Shown here: piece by piece, positions 36,610 through 45,309 of the stretch | Position numbering within the stretch: the first letter of the stretch is position 1 | Layout of the letters: each line of letters begins with the position of its first letter | Source: Ignavibacteriota bacterium | Lineage (GTDB): Bacteria > Bacteroidota > Ignavibacteria > Ignavibacteriales > Melioribacteraceae | NCBI GenBank assembly: GCA_016708125.1 | Contig: JADJGF010000001.1 | Coordinates: 3,928,001-3,992,000, forward strand | Direction of reading: 5' to 3' | Length of the DNA: 64,000 nt | Translations under genes and position numbers: made by a program | Notes under the pieces: model-generated | Seen by the model: the letters and a program-made list of their open reading frames with translations, nothing else | The model's database searches: none | What the model was told of the DNA's origin: nothing

Positions 36610-37605
36610 TTATAAAGTAATATTTTTTCCGGTTTCCGAAGATTTATAAGCTGCTTCAACGATTTTTAAAACTATTTGACCTTCAGAAAATCCAGGTGAT
36701 GGTTGTTTTCTAGATTTTATACACTCAACAAAATTTTGCATTTGTTTTGAATATATTGATTGATCGCAATGTTCTGTTTTAGTTGTTTTAGGAATTTCAA
36801 TTTTCTCTTCAGATTTTAATTTAACAAAAGTTGGAAGTACTGATGCATAGCCTAAAGTTCCAAAAATTTGAGTACTTGCTTCTGGGCCATCCATATGAGC
36901 CTGCCACCAACCACTTTCAATTATTGATGTTGTTCCGTTATCCCAAGTAATTACAATAATTCCACTATCATCAACATTATAATCACCAAAATGAGTTCCA
37001 ATTTTTGCAAAAACTTCTTTTGGTTTAGGATCACCTAAAATATATCTTACCGTATCAATTGCATGAACGCCCATATCTATTAAAGCACCGCCGCCGGACA
37101 TTTCTTTTTGAGTAAACCATCCACCCGGTCCCCAATTTTCATGAATTCCATATCCTTTAGTTTTAATAATTTTACCAAGTTTGCCGGAAATAACTAAATT
37201 TTTAACAAAATTAACTTCATCATCAAACCGCCACATGTGACCAACCATTGCAATTTTGTTATTCTTATTTGCAGCATTTATAATTTCTTCACCTTCAATG
37301 GGATTAAGAGCCATTGGTTTTTCGAGAAAAACATCTTTACCATGATTTAGAAAATCAATTGCAATTGGCGCGTGAAATTTATTTGGTGTGCTAATAATTA
37401 CAGCATCAATATTTTCAACATTTAAAAAATCTCTATAATCTTCTGAAAATTTTTTAATTCCATATTTTTGAGCAAAATTTTGGGCAGAATCAATTGGTAA
37501 TCCAACAACTGATGAAATTTCAACATCATCTATTAATTGCAAACCTCTTGCATGATAATCTGCAATAAATCCGCAACCAATTAATGCAATATTTATTTTT
37601 TTCAT
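36610..37605 (-). CDS. Cytosolic Gfo/Idh/MocA family oxidoreductase
   Basis: A 331-residue NAD(P)-dependent oxidoreductase without export signal. ALIGCGFIADYHARG is the nucleotide-binding loop, FLEKPMALN the catalytic Lys motif, and GGGALIDMGVHAIDTVRYILG carries the active-site Asp and His. Its ATG overlaps the stop of the DegT gene (ATGA, 37602-37605), which implies translational coupling. Pairs of a Gfo/Idh/MocA dehydrogenase and a DegT aminotransferase act on 3-keto-sugars, for example NtdC and NtdA in kanosamine formation, so this pair may interconvert a sugar, its keto form and an amino sugar. Direction and substrate are unknown. Confidence 0.88.
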   Translation of the reverse strand: MKKINIALIGCGFIADYHARGLQLIDDVEISSVVGLPIDSAQNFAQKYGIKKFSEDYRDFLNVENIDAVIISTPNKFHAPIAIDFLNHGKDVFLEKPMALNPIEGEEIINAANKNNKIAMVGHMWRFDDEVNFVKNLVISGKLGKIIKTKGYGIHENWGPGGWFTQKEMSGGGALIDMGVHAIDTVRYILGDPKPKEVFAKIGTHFGDYNVDDSGIIVITWDNGTTSIIESGWWQAHMDGPEASTQIFGTLGYASVLPTFVKLKSEEKIEIPKTTKTEHCDQSIYSKQMQNFVECIKSRKQPSPGFSEGQIVLKIVEAAYKSSETGKNITL

Positions 37606-38894
37606 TTTTGATTCAAGTTTAATTCTTCAACATTTTCATAAATTTTCTTAATTGCTTCAACAATATTTTCCATATCGTTTTTCGTTCCCATAAGAATTTT
37701 ATGATGAAAACAAACTGATGTTTCGTTAAATAATTTTTCACATACGGGAAGTTTGAATCTTGATGGTTTAATATCTTCCCAATATTGAGCATTAAGTTTA
37801 TGTCTTGCCGGTTTTGTATGCGGTACATACAATGAAGCGTTATTTAATGGCTCATAACATGGTTCCACCGCAATTCCAAGCTCAGCACTAAGTGCTTTTC
37901 TGAATTTATCAACAGGGAGATTTTTGAATTCATTACTATTATATCTAAATGTAAAATTAAAATATGCTTCTTTTGTTTCTCTTTCGTCCCTTTTCATAGG
38001 AATTATTCCGGGAAGATTTTTAAGAAGTGAATTTATGTAAATTCCATTTTCATCTCTATTTTTATTTTGCTCTGTAAGTCTTTTCATTCCTTCAACCAAA
38101 ATTGCGGCTTGAAATTCCGTAATTCTATAATTGCCGGATTGAATAAAATTTCCTTCATCAAAATAAACTCCGGCACCTTTATCTGTATTTTGAGATTCTT
38201 CAACTTCGGGTCTCCTTCCGCAATTTCTTAGCGCATCTAATTTTTCGGCAAGATCAAAATTATTTGTAGATAAAGCACCGCCTTCTCCCGCAGTTAAATG
38301 TTTGGATAATTGAAAACTAAAACTTCCAACATCTCCAATACTTCCAGCCTTTTTTCCATTCCATTCACCGCCATGTTTATGAGCACAATCTTCAATAACT
38401 GCCAAATTATATTTTTTTGCAATTTCCATTATTGCATCCATATCTGCAAAATTTCCATAAAGATGTACGGGAATAATTGCTTTTGTTTTAGGAGTAATTG
38501 CTTTTTCTATTTCTTCCGGATCAATACACCAAGTATCTTCGCAAACATCGACAAGAATTGGTGTGGCGTTTACATCAATAATAGTTGCTGCAGTAGCTTG
38601 CCAAGTTAAACCTGGGAGAATAACTTCATCTCCTAACCCAATTCCCAAAGCTTCAAGAGCTAATTGTAAAGTTATTGTTCCGTTAGCAGCAGAAATTGCA
38701 TATTTAGTTCCAGTAAAATCCGCAAACATTTTATTAAATTCAATTTCTTTTGGACCGTTATAAGACCAAATTCCGCTGTGTAAAACTTGCAGTAATGCTT
38801 TCTCTTCGTTTTCATCCCACACTGGCCAAGCAGGCCAAGGATTTGATTTTATATCTCTAACCGGAGTTCCACCGTTGATTGCTAATTTTGACAT
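37602..38894 (-). CDS. DegT/DnrJ/EryC1/StrS family PLP aminotransferase
   Basis: A 430-residue fold-type I PLP enzyme. ALSAANGTITLQLALEALG-like and GDEVILPGLTWQATA form the cofactor phosphate region, VIEDCAHKHGGEWNG supplies the Asp that binds the pyridine nitrogen (Asp 169), and SFSFQLSKHLTAGEGGAL carries the Schiff-base Lys 198. The N-terminal LAINGGTPVR and WPAWPVWDENEE segments resemble the AHBA-synthase/StsC branch, which transaminates keto-cyclitols and keto-sugars. GAGG lies before the ATG. It is coupled to the Gfo/Idh/MocA gene by a 4-bp overlap and lies 24 bp after a GH2 gene. Confidence 0.9.
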   Translation of the reverse strand: MSKLAINGGTPVRDIKSNPWPAWPVWDENEEKALLQVLHSGIWSYNGPKEIEFNKMFADFTGTKYAISAANGTITLQLALEALGIGLGDEVILPGLTWQATAATIIDVNATPILVDVCEDTWCIDPEEIEKAITPKTKAIIPVHLYGNFADMDAIMEIAKKYNLAVIEDCAHKHGGEWNGKKAGSIGDVGSFSFQLSKHLTAGEGGALSTNNFDLAEKLDALRNCGRRPEVEESQNTDKGAGVYFDEGNFIQSGNYRITEFQAAILVEGMKRLTEQNKNRDENGIYINSLLKNLPGIIPMKRDERETKEAYFNFTFRYNSNEFKNLPVDKFRKALSAELGIAVEPCYEPLNNASLYVPHTKPARHKLNAQYWEDIKPSRFKLPVCEKLFNETSVCFHHKILMGTKNDMENIVEAIKKIYENVEELNLNQK

Positions 38895-38918
38895 ATTTAC
38901 CTCACTTTATAAATCAAA

Positions 38919-41486
38919 TTATTTTAAATTCCATCCTTTAATTCGAATTTCAGAATTATGCAAATCTATTTTATCGGAAATTTCCGCTTCAATAATTCTA
39001 ATTTCATTTGGCAACAAACTTATATAATTGTCACTCCATAAAACTGGTAAAATCACTTCGTTCAAATATTTATCAAAAAGTAATAACTCAATAAAAAACG
39101 CAATCACATCATTATTATTTTCAATTTTAATTTTTATATTATTTCCGGAAATAATTTCTTGTGATATATTCACTGAAACTTTTGGCAATAAATCAATTTC
39201 CGAAAAATTAGCATATTGCTTGCTCGGTGTATAATAATTCCATCCTTCAACTTTTGCTTCATAATCTAGAATATCTTCTTTTTTGCTAAGCCAATAAAAA
39301 TTATTACTTATCTGATTATTTTGATTATCAAAAATTCTCAGATCAACAAAATAAACTGTAGTTAATTCAAGATTATTGTGAATTTTCAAAATACTTTTTG
39401 ATGATTCTGCATCGATTGATATTTGTAAATTTTGTTCAAAAATAATTTCTGATTTCAAATTATAAATCTTAATTTCAGCCTTAAAATTTTCTAAATGAGA
39501 AAGTGAATTATTTAAAATATAAATTTCAAAATCTCCATAATTATAAATTAGCTGGATAGTTTCATTAGCTATTTTTGCGCCAAAATAAGCACCATTCGGC
39601 ATTAAGAAAGAATCGTAAAGCTGCCAATATAATTCGGGCCAAGCTGAGTTTAGCATCCATTGAATTATTCCGGTTGCATTTTTTTGATTCACTTGAAAAG
39701 CTTCAAACATTGGTCGCATTAATTCATAGTTCAACATTTGTGCTTTAAAAACAAAATCCTCAACATTTTTAGGTTTACCATATCTTTTTTCAATCGCAAT
39801 TTGAGTTCTATCAATATGAGAAAAGTAATTTTTCCCGCAGTGAAAATTCCAAACGACATCAACCGGCCAAAGATTTTCTTGCGGAATAAATTTTTTCAAA
39901 CTTTCAATTGGAGGAATATTTGCACCGGGACAAGTTTCTGTATTAAACCCGTAAGCACCGCCTAAATTTTTATTTGTGTACCAATAAATTGGCGGTGTAT
40001 AAGCATATGGTCCCAACATTTTTACTCGCGATGAACCGCTTATTTCACTAATTATTTCTTGTGATGTAATAATTCCCTGTTCACTTCCAACACCTCCGGT
40101 TGAATTCAAATATGGACGAGTTTGATCATATTTATTGAAAGTTTCTATATATTTTTTTTCTAAATCCGGATGAGGCAGCATATCGCTACCAACTGTCCAC
40201 ACAAATATTGACGGATGATTTCGCAGCCATAATAATTGATCTTCCCAAGATTTAGCAATTAATTCAATTTCATTTTTTTCAATTACGCCGCCATATTTTG
40301 GGTGAACTTCTTTTCCCAAATATTCTTTGTGTTCCCATTGACAGCTCCAGCCGACCATTATTAAAATTCCATTTTCATCGCAAAGATCATATAACTTTTG
40401 ATCTTTTCCCCAAAAGCCTTCGAGACGAATGCAATTAAGATTCATATCCTTAACATATTTTATTTGTGTTTCCAAAGTTTGATGAGTGTCTTGCAAAAGT
40501 AAATCATCGGTCCAGCCCGCACCTCTAATTAACAATTTATGTCCATTAATTTTAAACCCGCGATGTCCTCCGTCATTTATATAATCTTCAATTTTCCTAA
40601 TTCCAAATTTTGTTGAAGTTTCATCAAGTATTTCATTATTAGAAATTGCAGACAATTTTATTTCATATAAATTTGGTTCACCTAATTTATTCGGCCACCA
40701 AATTTTTGGGTTTTCTAAATTTAGCTGAGGAAATTCTTTAACACTTAATTTTACATTTTTTGTTTCACCAACTTCCAAATTAATTTCTTTTTTGAAAATT
40801 ATATTTTCAATTTTTCCAATTAGTTCACAATTTATTTTTTTTGCTAAATGATTTACCAATTCTGCAGAAACTATTAATTCTGCATTTCTAAAATTAGTTA
40901 AGTCAATTTCACTTTCAACAAAAGGATTTTTAATTTCAACTCCTTTATTGAAGTGAATTGAAATATCTCTAAAAATTCCTAAATTATTATCCGGTGGATT
41001 TGGATTCCAATCAACAAATCCAATTGTAAAATCACCGGGTTTTGGAGGAATAACTTCAATAGCTAAAATATTTTTTCCAACTTTAATATTTTCAGAAATA
41101 TTAAATTGAAATCTTCTAAATGCACCAAAAATATTTTTTTCATCAGCAATTAATTTTCCATTCAACCAAACATTTGCTTTGTAGTTTATTCCGTCAAAAT
41201 GCAGCAGAACTGTTTGATTTACTTGTTCATCATTCATGATAAACTCTGATCTGTACCACCAAGGAATTTTAAATTGTTCTGTTGAAATATTTTTTAAATT
41301 TGTTCCAAAATATGGATTTTTATAAACTCCATTTTCTACTAAAGTACCTAAAACAGTTGAAGGAATTTTTGCAACATACCAATCTGAATCATCAAATTTT
41401 TCCGAAGAAATATTTTCAACTTTTTCAGCAATAATTTTTTCCGAAGAAATTAATTTCCAATTATTTTGAAGAAGTATATTATTCAT
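38919..41486 (-). CDS. Glycoside hydrolase family 2, exo-beta-D-glucosaminidase-like
   Basis: An 855-residue protein with the GH2 layout: jelly-roll domain (WWYRSEFIMN, FDGINYKANVWLNG), Ig-like domain, TIM barrel from about 300, and C-terminal Ig-like domains. Instead of the NE acid/base of beta-mannosidases it has FVWTVGSDMLP (Asp 435), and GFNTETCPG (Glu 517) as nucleophile. This Asp/Glu pair is that of the CsxA-type exo-beta-D-glucosaminidases. No signal peptide is visible, so it should act in the cytosol on imported oligosaccharides. It lies between the PfkB-HAD fusion and the DegT gene. Beta-mannosidase or other activities remain possible. Confidence 0.82.
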   Translation of the reverse strand: MNNILLQNNWKLISSEKIIAEKVENISSEKFDDSDWYVAKIPSTVLGTLVENGVYKNPYFGTNLKNISTEQFKIPWWYRSEFIMNDEQVNQTVLLHFDGINYKANVWLNGKLIADEKNIFGAFRRFQFNISENIKVGKNILAIEVIPPKPGDFTIGFVDWNPNPPDNNLGIFRDISIHFNKGVEIKNPFVESEIDLTNFRNAELIVSAELVNHLAKKINCELIGKIENIIFKKEINLEVGETKNVKLSVKEFPQLNLENPKIWWPNKLGEPNLYEIKLSAISNNEILDETSTKFGIRKIEDYINDGGHRGFKINGHKLLIRGAGWTDDLLLQDTHQTLETQIKYVKDMNLNCIRLEGFWGKDQKLYDLCDENGILIMVGWSCQWEHKEYLGKEVHPKYGGVIEKNEIELIAKSWEDQLLWLRNHPSIFVWTVGSDMLPHPDLEKKYIETFNKYDQTRPYLNSTGGVGSEQGIITSQEIISEISGSSRVKMLGPYAYTPPIYWYTNKNLGGAYGFNTETCPGANIPPIESLKKFIPQENLWPVDVVWNFHCGKNYFSHIDRTQIAIEKRYGKPKNVEDFVFKAQMLNYELMRPMFEAFQVNQKNATGIIQWMLNSAWPELYWQLYDSFLMPNGAYFGAKIANETIQLIYNYGDFEIYILNNSLSHLENFKAEIKIYNLKSEIIFEQNLQISIDAESSKSILKIHNNLELTTVYFVDLRIFDNQNNQISNNFYWLSKKEDILDYEAKVEGWNYYTPSKQYANFSEIDLLPKVSVNISQEIISGNNIKIKIENNNDVIAFFIELLLFDKYLNEVILPVLWSDNYISLLPNEIRIIEAEISDKIDLHNSEIRIKGWNLK

Positions 41487-41495
41487 AAGTTGAAT

Positions 41496-43388
41496 TTAAT
41501 TTTTAAAGATAATTTTAAATAACTGTTCGAGTTGAGAAAAATCGGGAATAATAATATTTGCACCGGCTCTAATTAAACGAGTTCTTTTTTTATAATTCAT
41601 TCCATGTCTTCTAACTTCATCTGAAGCAATGCCAATGCAGAAAGCTCCGACTTTTCTTCCTTCAATAATTTCAACCGGACCATCGCCGATTACCATTAAA
41701 TTTTCACCTTTGCAATTTCCTTCTTCAACTATTCTATTTATTACAATTTTTTTTGCATCGCCAATTTCATTTCCTTTGCTGCCTCTAATTCCACCGGAAA
41801 ATAAATTCCCATAACCTAAAGAATCAGCTTCTGCCACAACGCTGTCTTCATCAGTTCCGCTTGCTAAAAATAATTTCAGATTTCGTTTATTAAATTCTTT
41901 TAACATTTCTACGGAACCTAAAATTGTAAAATCGTGAATTGTCCGTTCACCTTTTTCAAACTTTTTAATTCTGTCATCCACACTAAGCATTAAATTATCT
42001 AAATAAATTTGTTTGTATTCTGCTGGAGTTTTTATTTTCGATTTTGAAATAATTCCTTCTTCAATTATTATATCTCTCAATCCCATCATTTGAATAATTG
42101 TCTGAATGCCGGTTGTGTCATTTATAAACTTTTCACATTTTATTGAAAGTCGATTATATTCATCAGTGGATAATTCTTTTAATTTTTCTCCGCAAATTTC
42201 TTCAAGCATTAACTTATGCATTACCGTTTCCCAACCTTCGCGCAAAGTGGAAATTGTTCCATCGTGATCTAAAATTATATTTTGAATATTTAAATTTTTC
42301 GGAAGTTCACCAATAATTTCGATTTCGGAATTTTCAAAATATTTTGCTTTCCTTGGATCATAGGCCAATGCAAGATCATAATTATAATAACTTTCTTCGG
42401 CTAACTTTAAGATTTCTTCTTGAGTTGCAGAACCGGTTTGTCTGATTCTTTTTAAAATTATAGCCGATGCTAAATTTGCAATTTCTAATGAAGAATCAAT
42501 TGCAGCGCCGCTTCCCAAGCTTAGCGCGAACGCACTTACGCAAGCATTTCCCGAACCAAGTTTATCAATATCACCGGTTAAATATATTCCCGGAACCGAT
42601 ACAGTATCTTGATTATCAAAATAAATTAATCCACTCTCACCTCTAATCATTAATAGCGGAGTTTTTATTTTATCATATAATTCTTTTAAATTTTTAACTG
42701 AAATTTCAGAATCTTTTTCATCAAATATTTCTATTCCTAAAATTTTCGAAATCGAAAAAGCGTTAACTTTTAAAATAGAATTCTTCAGATTAATTGAACT
42801 ATTTCTTAAATCACCAATAATTTTACATTTTGGATTTTCAACAATAATTTCATTCAATTTTCTTAGCGCATAATCATCCAAAAGTGTGCTTTTAAATTGC
42901 TGATTTATAATAAGTACATCTAATTCTTTAATTTTGATTTTAAGATTATTTAGTATAATATCTAAATAATTTTTTTCTGCAAAATTTAATGAACCAAAAT
43001 CAATTCTAGAAATTTCTTCTTTATTTTCAAGAGGTTTAATATAAGTGTAAGTTTCCCAAACTTTATTTATGCACAAAAGATTTTCTGTATTAACATTTTT
43101 TTCTTTGAGCTGAAATAATAATTCTCGCCCAAGAATATCATTTCCAACAAATCCAAATGCATAAATATTTTTTGCACTTAAACTCACAAGATTATTTACA
43201 ATATTTCCCGCAGCTCCCAAGTAAGATTTTATTGATGATCCGTACAAAACCGGCTTACCGGTTTCAATAGAATTCTCGCCGGTATTTTGAATTTGATCAT
43301 AATAAATGTCCAAAGCAAAATCGCCAATTACACCAACTTTTATTTTTTCAAACTTTTCTAAAATTTTATTTATTTCAAATATTTTCAT
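41496..43388 (-). CDS. PfkB (RfaE1-like) kinase - HAD phosphatase fusion, atypical kinase motif
   Basis: A 630-residue two-domain protein. Residues 1-335 are a PfkB kinase resembling the heptose kinase half of HldE (KVGVIGDFALDIYY, LGAAGNIVNNLVSLSAK, GFVGNDILGREL). The PfkB signature that should end GAGD reads GSGN (residues 278-281), so the catalytic base Asp is Asn. Residues about 365-630 are a HAD phosphatase: DHDGT 374-378 holds the nucleophile Asp, LASGTDEDSV motif II and VIGDGPVEI motif IV. The natural order GmhA, kinase, phosphatase of heptose synthesis is recalled, since gmhA is immediately upstream (12 bp). Either the kinase is altered or inactive, or a different residue serves as base. 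Confidence 0.82.
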   Translation of the reverse strand: MKIFEINKILEKFEKIKVGVIGDFALDIYYDQIQNTGENSIETGKPVLYGSSIKSYLGAAGNIVNNLVSLSAKNIYAFGFVGNDILGRELLFQLKEKNVNTENLLCINKVWETYTYIKPLENKEEISRIDFGSLNFAEKNYLDIILNNLKIKIKELDVLIINQQFKSTLLDDYALRKLNEIIVENPKCKIIGDLRNSSINLKNSILKVNAFSISKILGIEIFDEKDSEISVKNLKELYDKIKTPLLMIRGESGLIYFDNQDTVSVPGIYLTGDIDKLGSGNACVSAFALSLGSGAAIDSSLEIANLASAIILKRIRQTGSATQEEILKLAEESYYNYDLALAYDPRKAKYFENSEIEIIGELPKNLNIQNIILDHDGTISTLREGWETVMHKLMLEEICGEKLKELSTDEYNRLSIKCEKFINDTTGIQTIIQMMGLRDIIIEEGIISKSKIKTPAEYKQIYLDNLMLSVDDRIKKFEKGERTIHDFTILGSVEMLKEFNKRNLKLFLASGTDEDSVVAEADSLGYGNLFSGGIRGSKGNEIGDAKKIVINRIVEEGNCKGENLMVIGDGPVEIIEGRKVGAFCIGIASDEVRRHGMNYKKRTRLIRAGANIIIPDFSQLEQLFKIIFKN

Positions 43389-43400
43389 AAAAAATCCGAA

Positions 43401-43970
43401 TTACATTTTAAAATTTTCATCTACAGCTTGACAAATTATATGTCCAATTAAAATATGCATTTCTTGAACTCTCGGCGTATCATCCGAAGGAATTACAATA
43501 TTTAGATCACAATTTCCATTAAATTTGCCGCCGCCTTTTCCGCTTAAACCAAGAGTTTTACAGCCTATTTCTTTAGCTTTCAAAAAAGCAAGTATTACAT
43601 TTTCACTATTTCCGGTTGATGAAATTCCAATAATTAAATCACCGGATTTAGCAATTGCTTCAACTTGTCTTTCAAAAACATGCTGATATCCATAATCATT
43701 TCCAATAGCAGTTAATGCGGAAGTATCCGTTGTTATAGCAATTGCCGGCAAACCTTTTCTTTCAATTTTATATCTTCCGGTAAACTCGGCGGCAATATGT
43801 TGAGCATCGGCAGCGCTTCCGCCATTTCCCATCAATATAATTTTGTTGCCTTGTTTAAGTGTATTTACAGCTAATTCGCAAGCTAATTCAATATTTTGCT
43901 GCAAGGAGTTTGTTACTTTTTCAATTACTAACTTATGGGATTGTAATTCATACTCAATAATTTTTTTCAT
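43401..43970 (-). CDS. gmhA: GmhA-like sedoheptulose-7-phosphate (sugar phosphate) isomerase
   Basis: A 189-residue SIS-domain protein of the usual GmhA length. GNGGSAADAQHIAAEFTGRY begins at about residue 48, TTDTSALTAIGNDYG at 80, ISSTGNS at 116 and VQEMHILIGH at 168. His 58, Glu 62, Gln 169 and His 177 align with the zinc and catalytic residues of characterised GmhA proteins. GmhA isomerises sedoheptulose 7-phosphate to D-glycero-D-manno-heptose 7-phosphate for ADP-heptose. Here it heads an operon under a LacI-type operator 49 bp upstream, followed by a PfkB-HAD fusion and sugar-modifying enzymes, so it may instead use another ketose or aldose phosphate. Confidence 0.88.
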   Translation of the reverse strand: MKKIIEYELQSHKLVIEKVTNSLQQNIELACELAVNTLKQGNKIILMGNGGSAADAQHIAAEFTGRYKIERKGLPAIAITTDTSALTAIGNDYGYQHVFERQVEAIAKSGDLIIGISSTGNSENVILAFLKAKEIGCKTLGLSGKGGGKFNGNCDLNIVIPSDDTPRVQEMHILIGHIICQAVDENFKM

Positions 43971-44015
43971 AATTAATTTATTTTAGTTAAAAAATATTTT
44001 TTACCAAACAATTTA

Positions 44016-44031
44016 ACGCAAACGATTGTTT
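44016..44031. promoter_or_regulatory. LacI-type operator 3, upstream of the gmhA operon
   Basis: The plus strand reads ACGCAAACGATTGTTT, with the CAAACGATTG core at 44019-44028. It lies 49 bp before the start of gmhA (minus strand) in the divergent gap with the regulator gene. Confidence 0.75.
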
Positions 44032-44166
44032 GTTTCAAATTTAGATAATATGCTTTAATTAAACAACATAAATAAAATCGTACATAATCTAAAAATAAAT
44101 TGACACTTCTTAAAGAATTCAATTTTGATTATTGAGTTTAAAATCATATATTAACTTTTAAATATT

Positions 44167-44182
44167 CCACAAACGATTGTTC
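44167..44182. promoter_or_regulatory. LacI-type operator 4, upstream of the lacI-family gene
   Basis: The plus strand reads CCACAAACGATTGTTC, with the CAAACGATTG core at 44170-44179, 57 bp before the regulator ATG. A TAGATTTG box at 44211-44218 with TTG at 44188-44190 could be a Bacteroidota-type promoter just after it, which would mean autoregulation. The promoter part is weak. Confidence 0.75.
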
Positions 44183-44236
44183 TTTAATTGTTTGAGGTTT
44201 TTTGCTAAGTTAGATTTGAATTTAAAGGGAATTTAT

Positions 44237-45259
44237 ATGGCACCTACCTTAAAGGATGTAGCTGCTTTTGTTGGAGTTCATCCTTCAACCGTTTCAAGAG
44301 TTTTACGTGGTAAAGAAAATTTAAAAATTTCTGCTAAAACACACGAAAAAATTATTAAAGCAGTTAAAGAACTTAATTATATTCCCGATTTTACAGCTCG
44401 TGCGTTAAGAATGAAAAAAAGTTTTACAATTGGTTTAATTGTGCCGGATATTTTGAATCCTTACTTTGCAAGAATTGCAAGAAGAATTGAACAATTGGGT
44501 TTTGAAAAAAGATACACGGTAATTGTATGCAACACGGATGAAGATCAAGAAAAAGAAATATTATATCTTAATCAATTAATTTCCCGCGGAGTTGATGGAA
44601 TTATTTTAGCTCCGGTGCAGGATAGTAAAGATCATCTTGTTGATTTAGTTGATAAAAAGATACCATTTGTTTTAATTGATAGAATTTTTGATGAACTAAA
44701 TGTTGATGCTGTTATTACAAATAATGCCGAATCTGTTATTAAAGCAATTGCACATTTAGTAAAATTAGGTCATACAAAAATTGCTTTTTTAAGAGGTCAA
44801 AAAAATATTTATACAATAAAAAATAGATTAGCCGGTTATCAGCAAGCTTTACAAGAATTTAATTTAAAATTAGATGATAATTATATTGTTGGCGAAGGTT
44901 TTGAGTTTGAACAAGGATATGAAGCAACTTTAAGATTATTAGAACTTCCCAAATTGCCTACTGCAATTGTTTCTTCCGGCGGTGATTTAGTTACTCTTGG
45001 TGCAATTAAAGCAATTCTTGAAAAGGGTTTGAGGATTCCCGATGATATTTCCATAATAGCTTTTTTTGATAGCTTGTACTCGCCTTTTCTATCTACTCCC
45101 CTTACTACAATTACGCATTCCCGACAAAAAATGGGTGAAAAAGCTTTTAAACTATTACTAAAACAAATTGAAACGAATAAACTAAATAATCCGAAAATTA
45201 TTTGCGTAGACACAAAATTTGAAATTAGAAAATCAACTGCAAAACCGAAATTAACTTAA
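44237..45259 (+). CDS. LacI family transcriptional regulator
   Basis: A 340-residue DNA-binding protein. TLKDVAAFVGVHPSTVSRVL (residues 4-23) is the LacI helix-turn-helix and PDFTARALRMKKS the hinge helix with the intercalating Leu. FTIGLIVPDILNPYFARIAR starts the periplasmic-binding-like sugar-sensing domain, which continues through DGIILAPV, LIDRIFDE, GHTKIAFLRG and DDISIIAFFD. The ATG at 44237 with AGGGA upstream is chosen; an in-frame TTG at 44177 would place the start inside the operator. The protein likely binds the four CAAACGATTG sites and so controls operons from 8 to 44 kb and itself. The effector sugar is unknown. L-fucose isomerase follows 50 bp downstream. Confidence 0.92.
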   Translation: MAPTLKDVAAFVGVHPSTVSRVLRGKENLKISAKTHEKIIKAVKELNYIPDFTARALRMKKSFTIGLIVPDILNPYFARIARRIEQLGFEKRYTVIVCNTDEDQEKEILYLNQLISRGVDGIILAPVQDSKDHLVDLVDKKIPFVLIDRIFDELNVDAVITNNAESVIKAIAHLVKLGHTKIAFLRGQKNIYTIKNRLAGYQQALQEFNLKLDDNYIVGEGFEFEQGYEATLRLLELPKLPTAIVSSGGDLVTLGAIKAILEKGLRIPDDISIIAFFDSLYSPFLSTPLTTITHSRQKMGEKAFKLLLKQIETNKLNNPKIICVDTKFEIRKSTAKPKLT

Positions 45260-45309
45260 GTTCTTCAATCAACAATTAAAATCGTAAATATTATTTAGGA
45301 AAATGCAAA

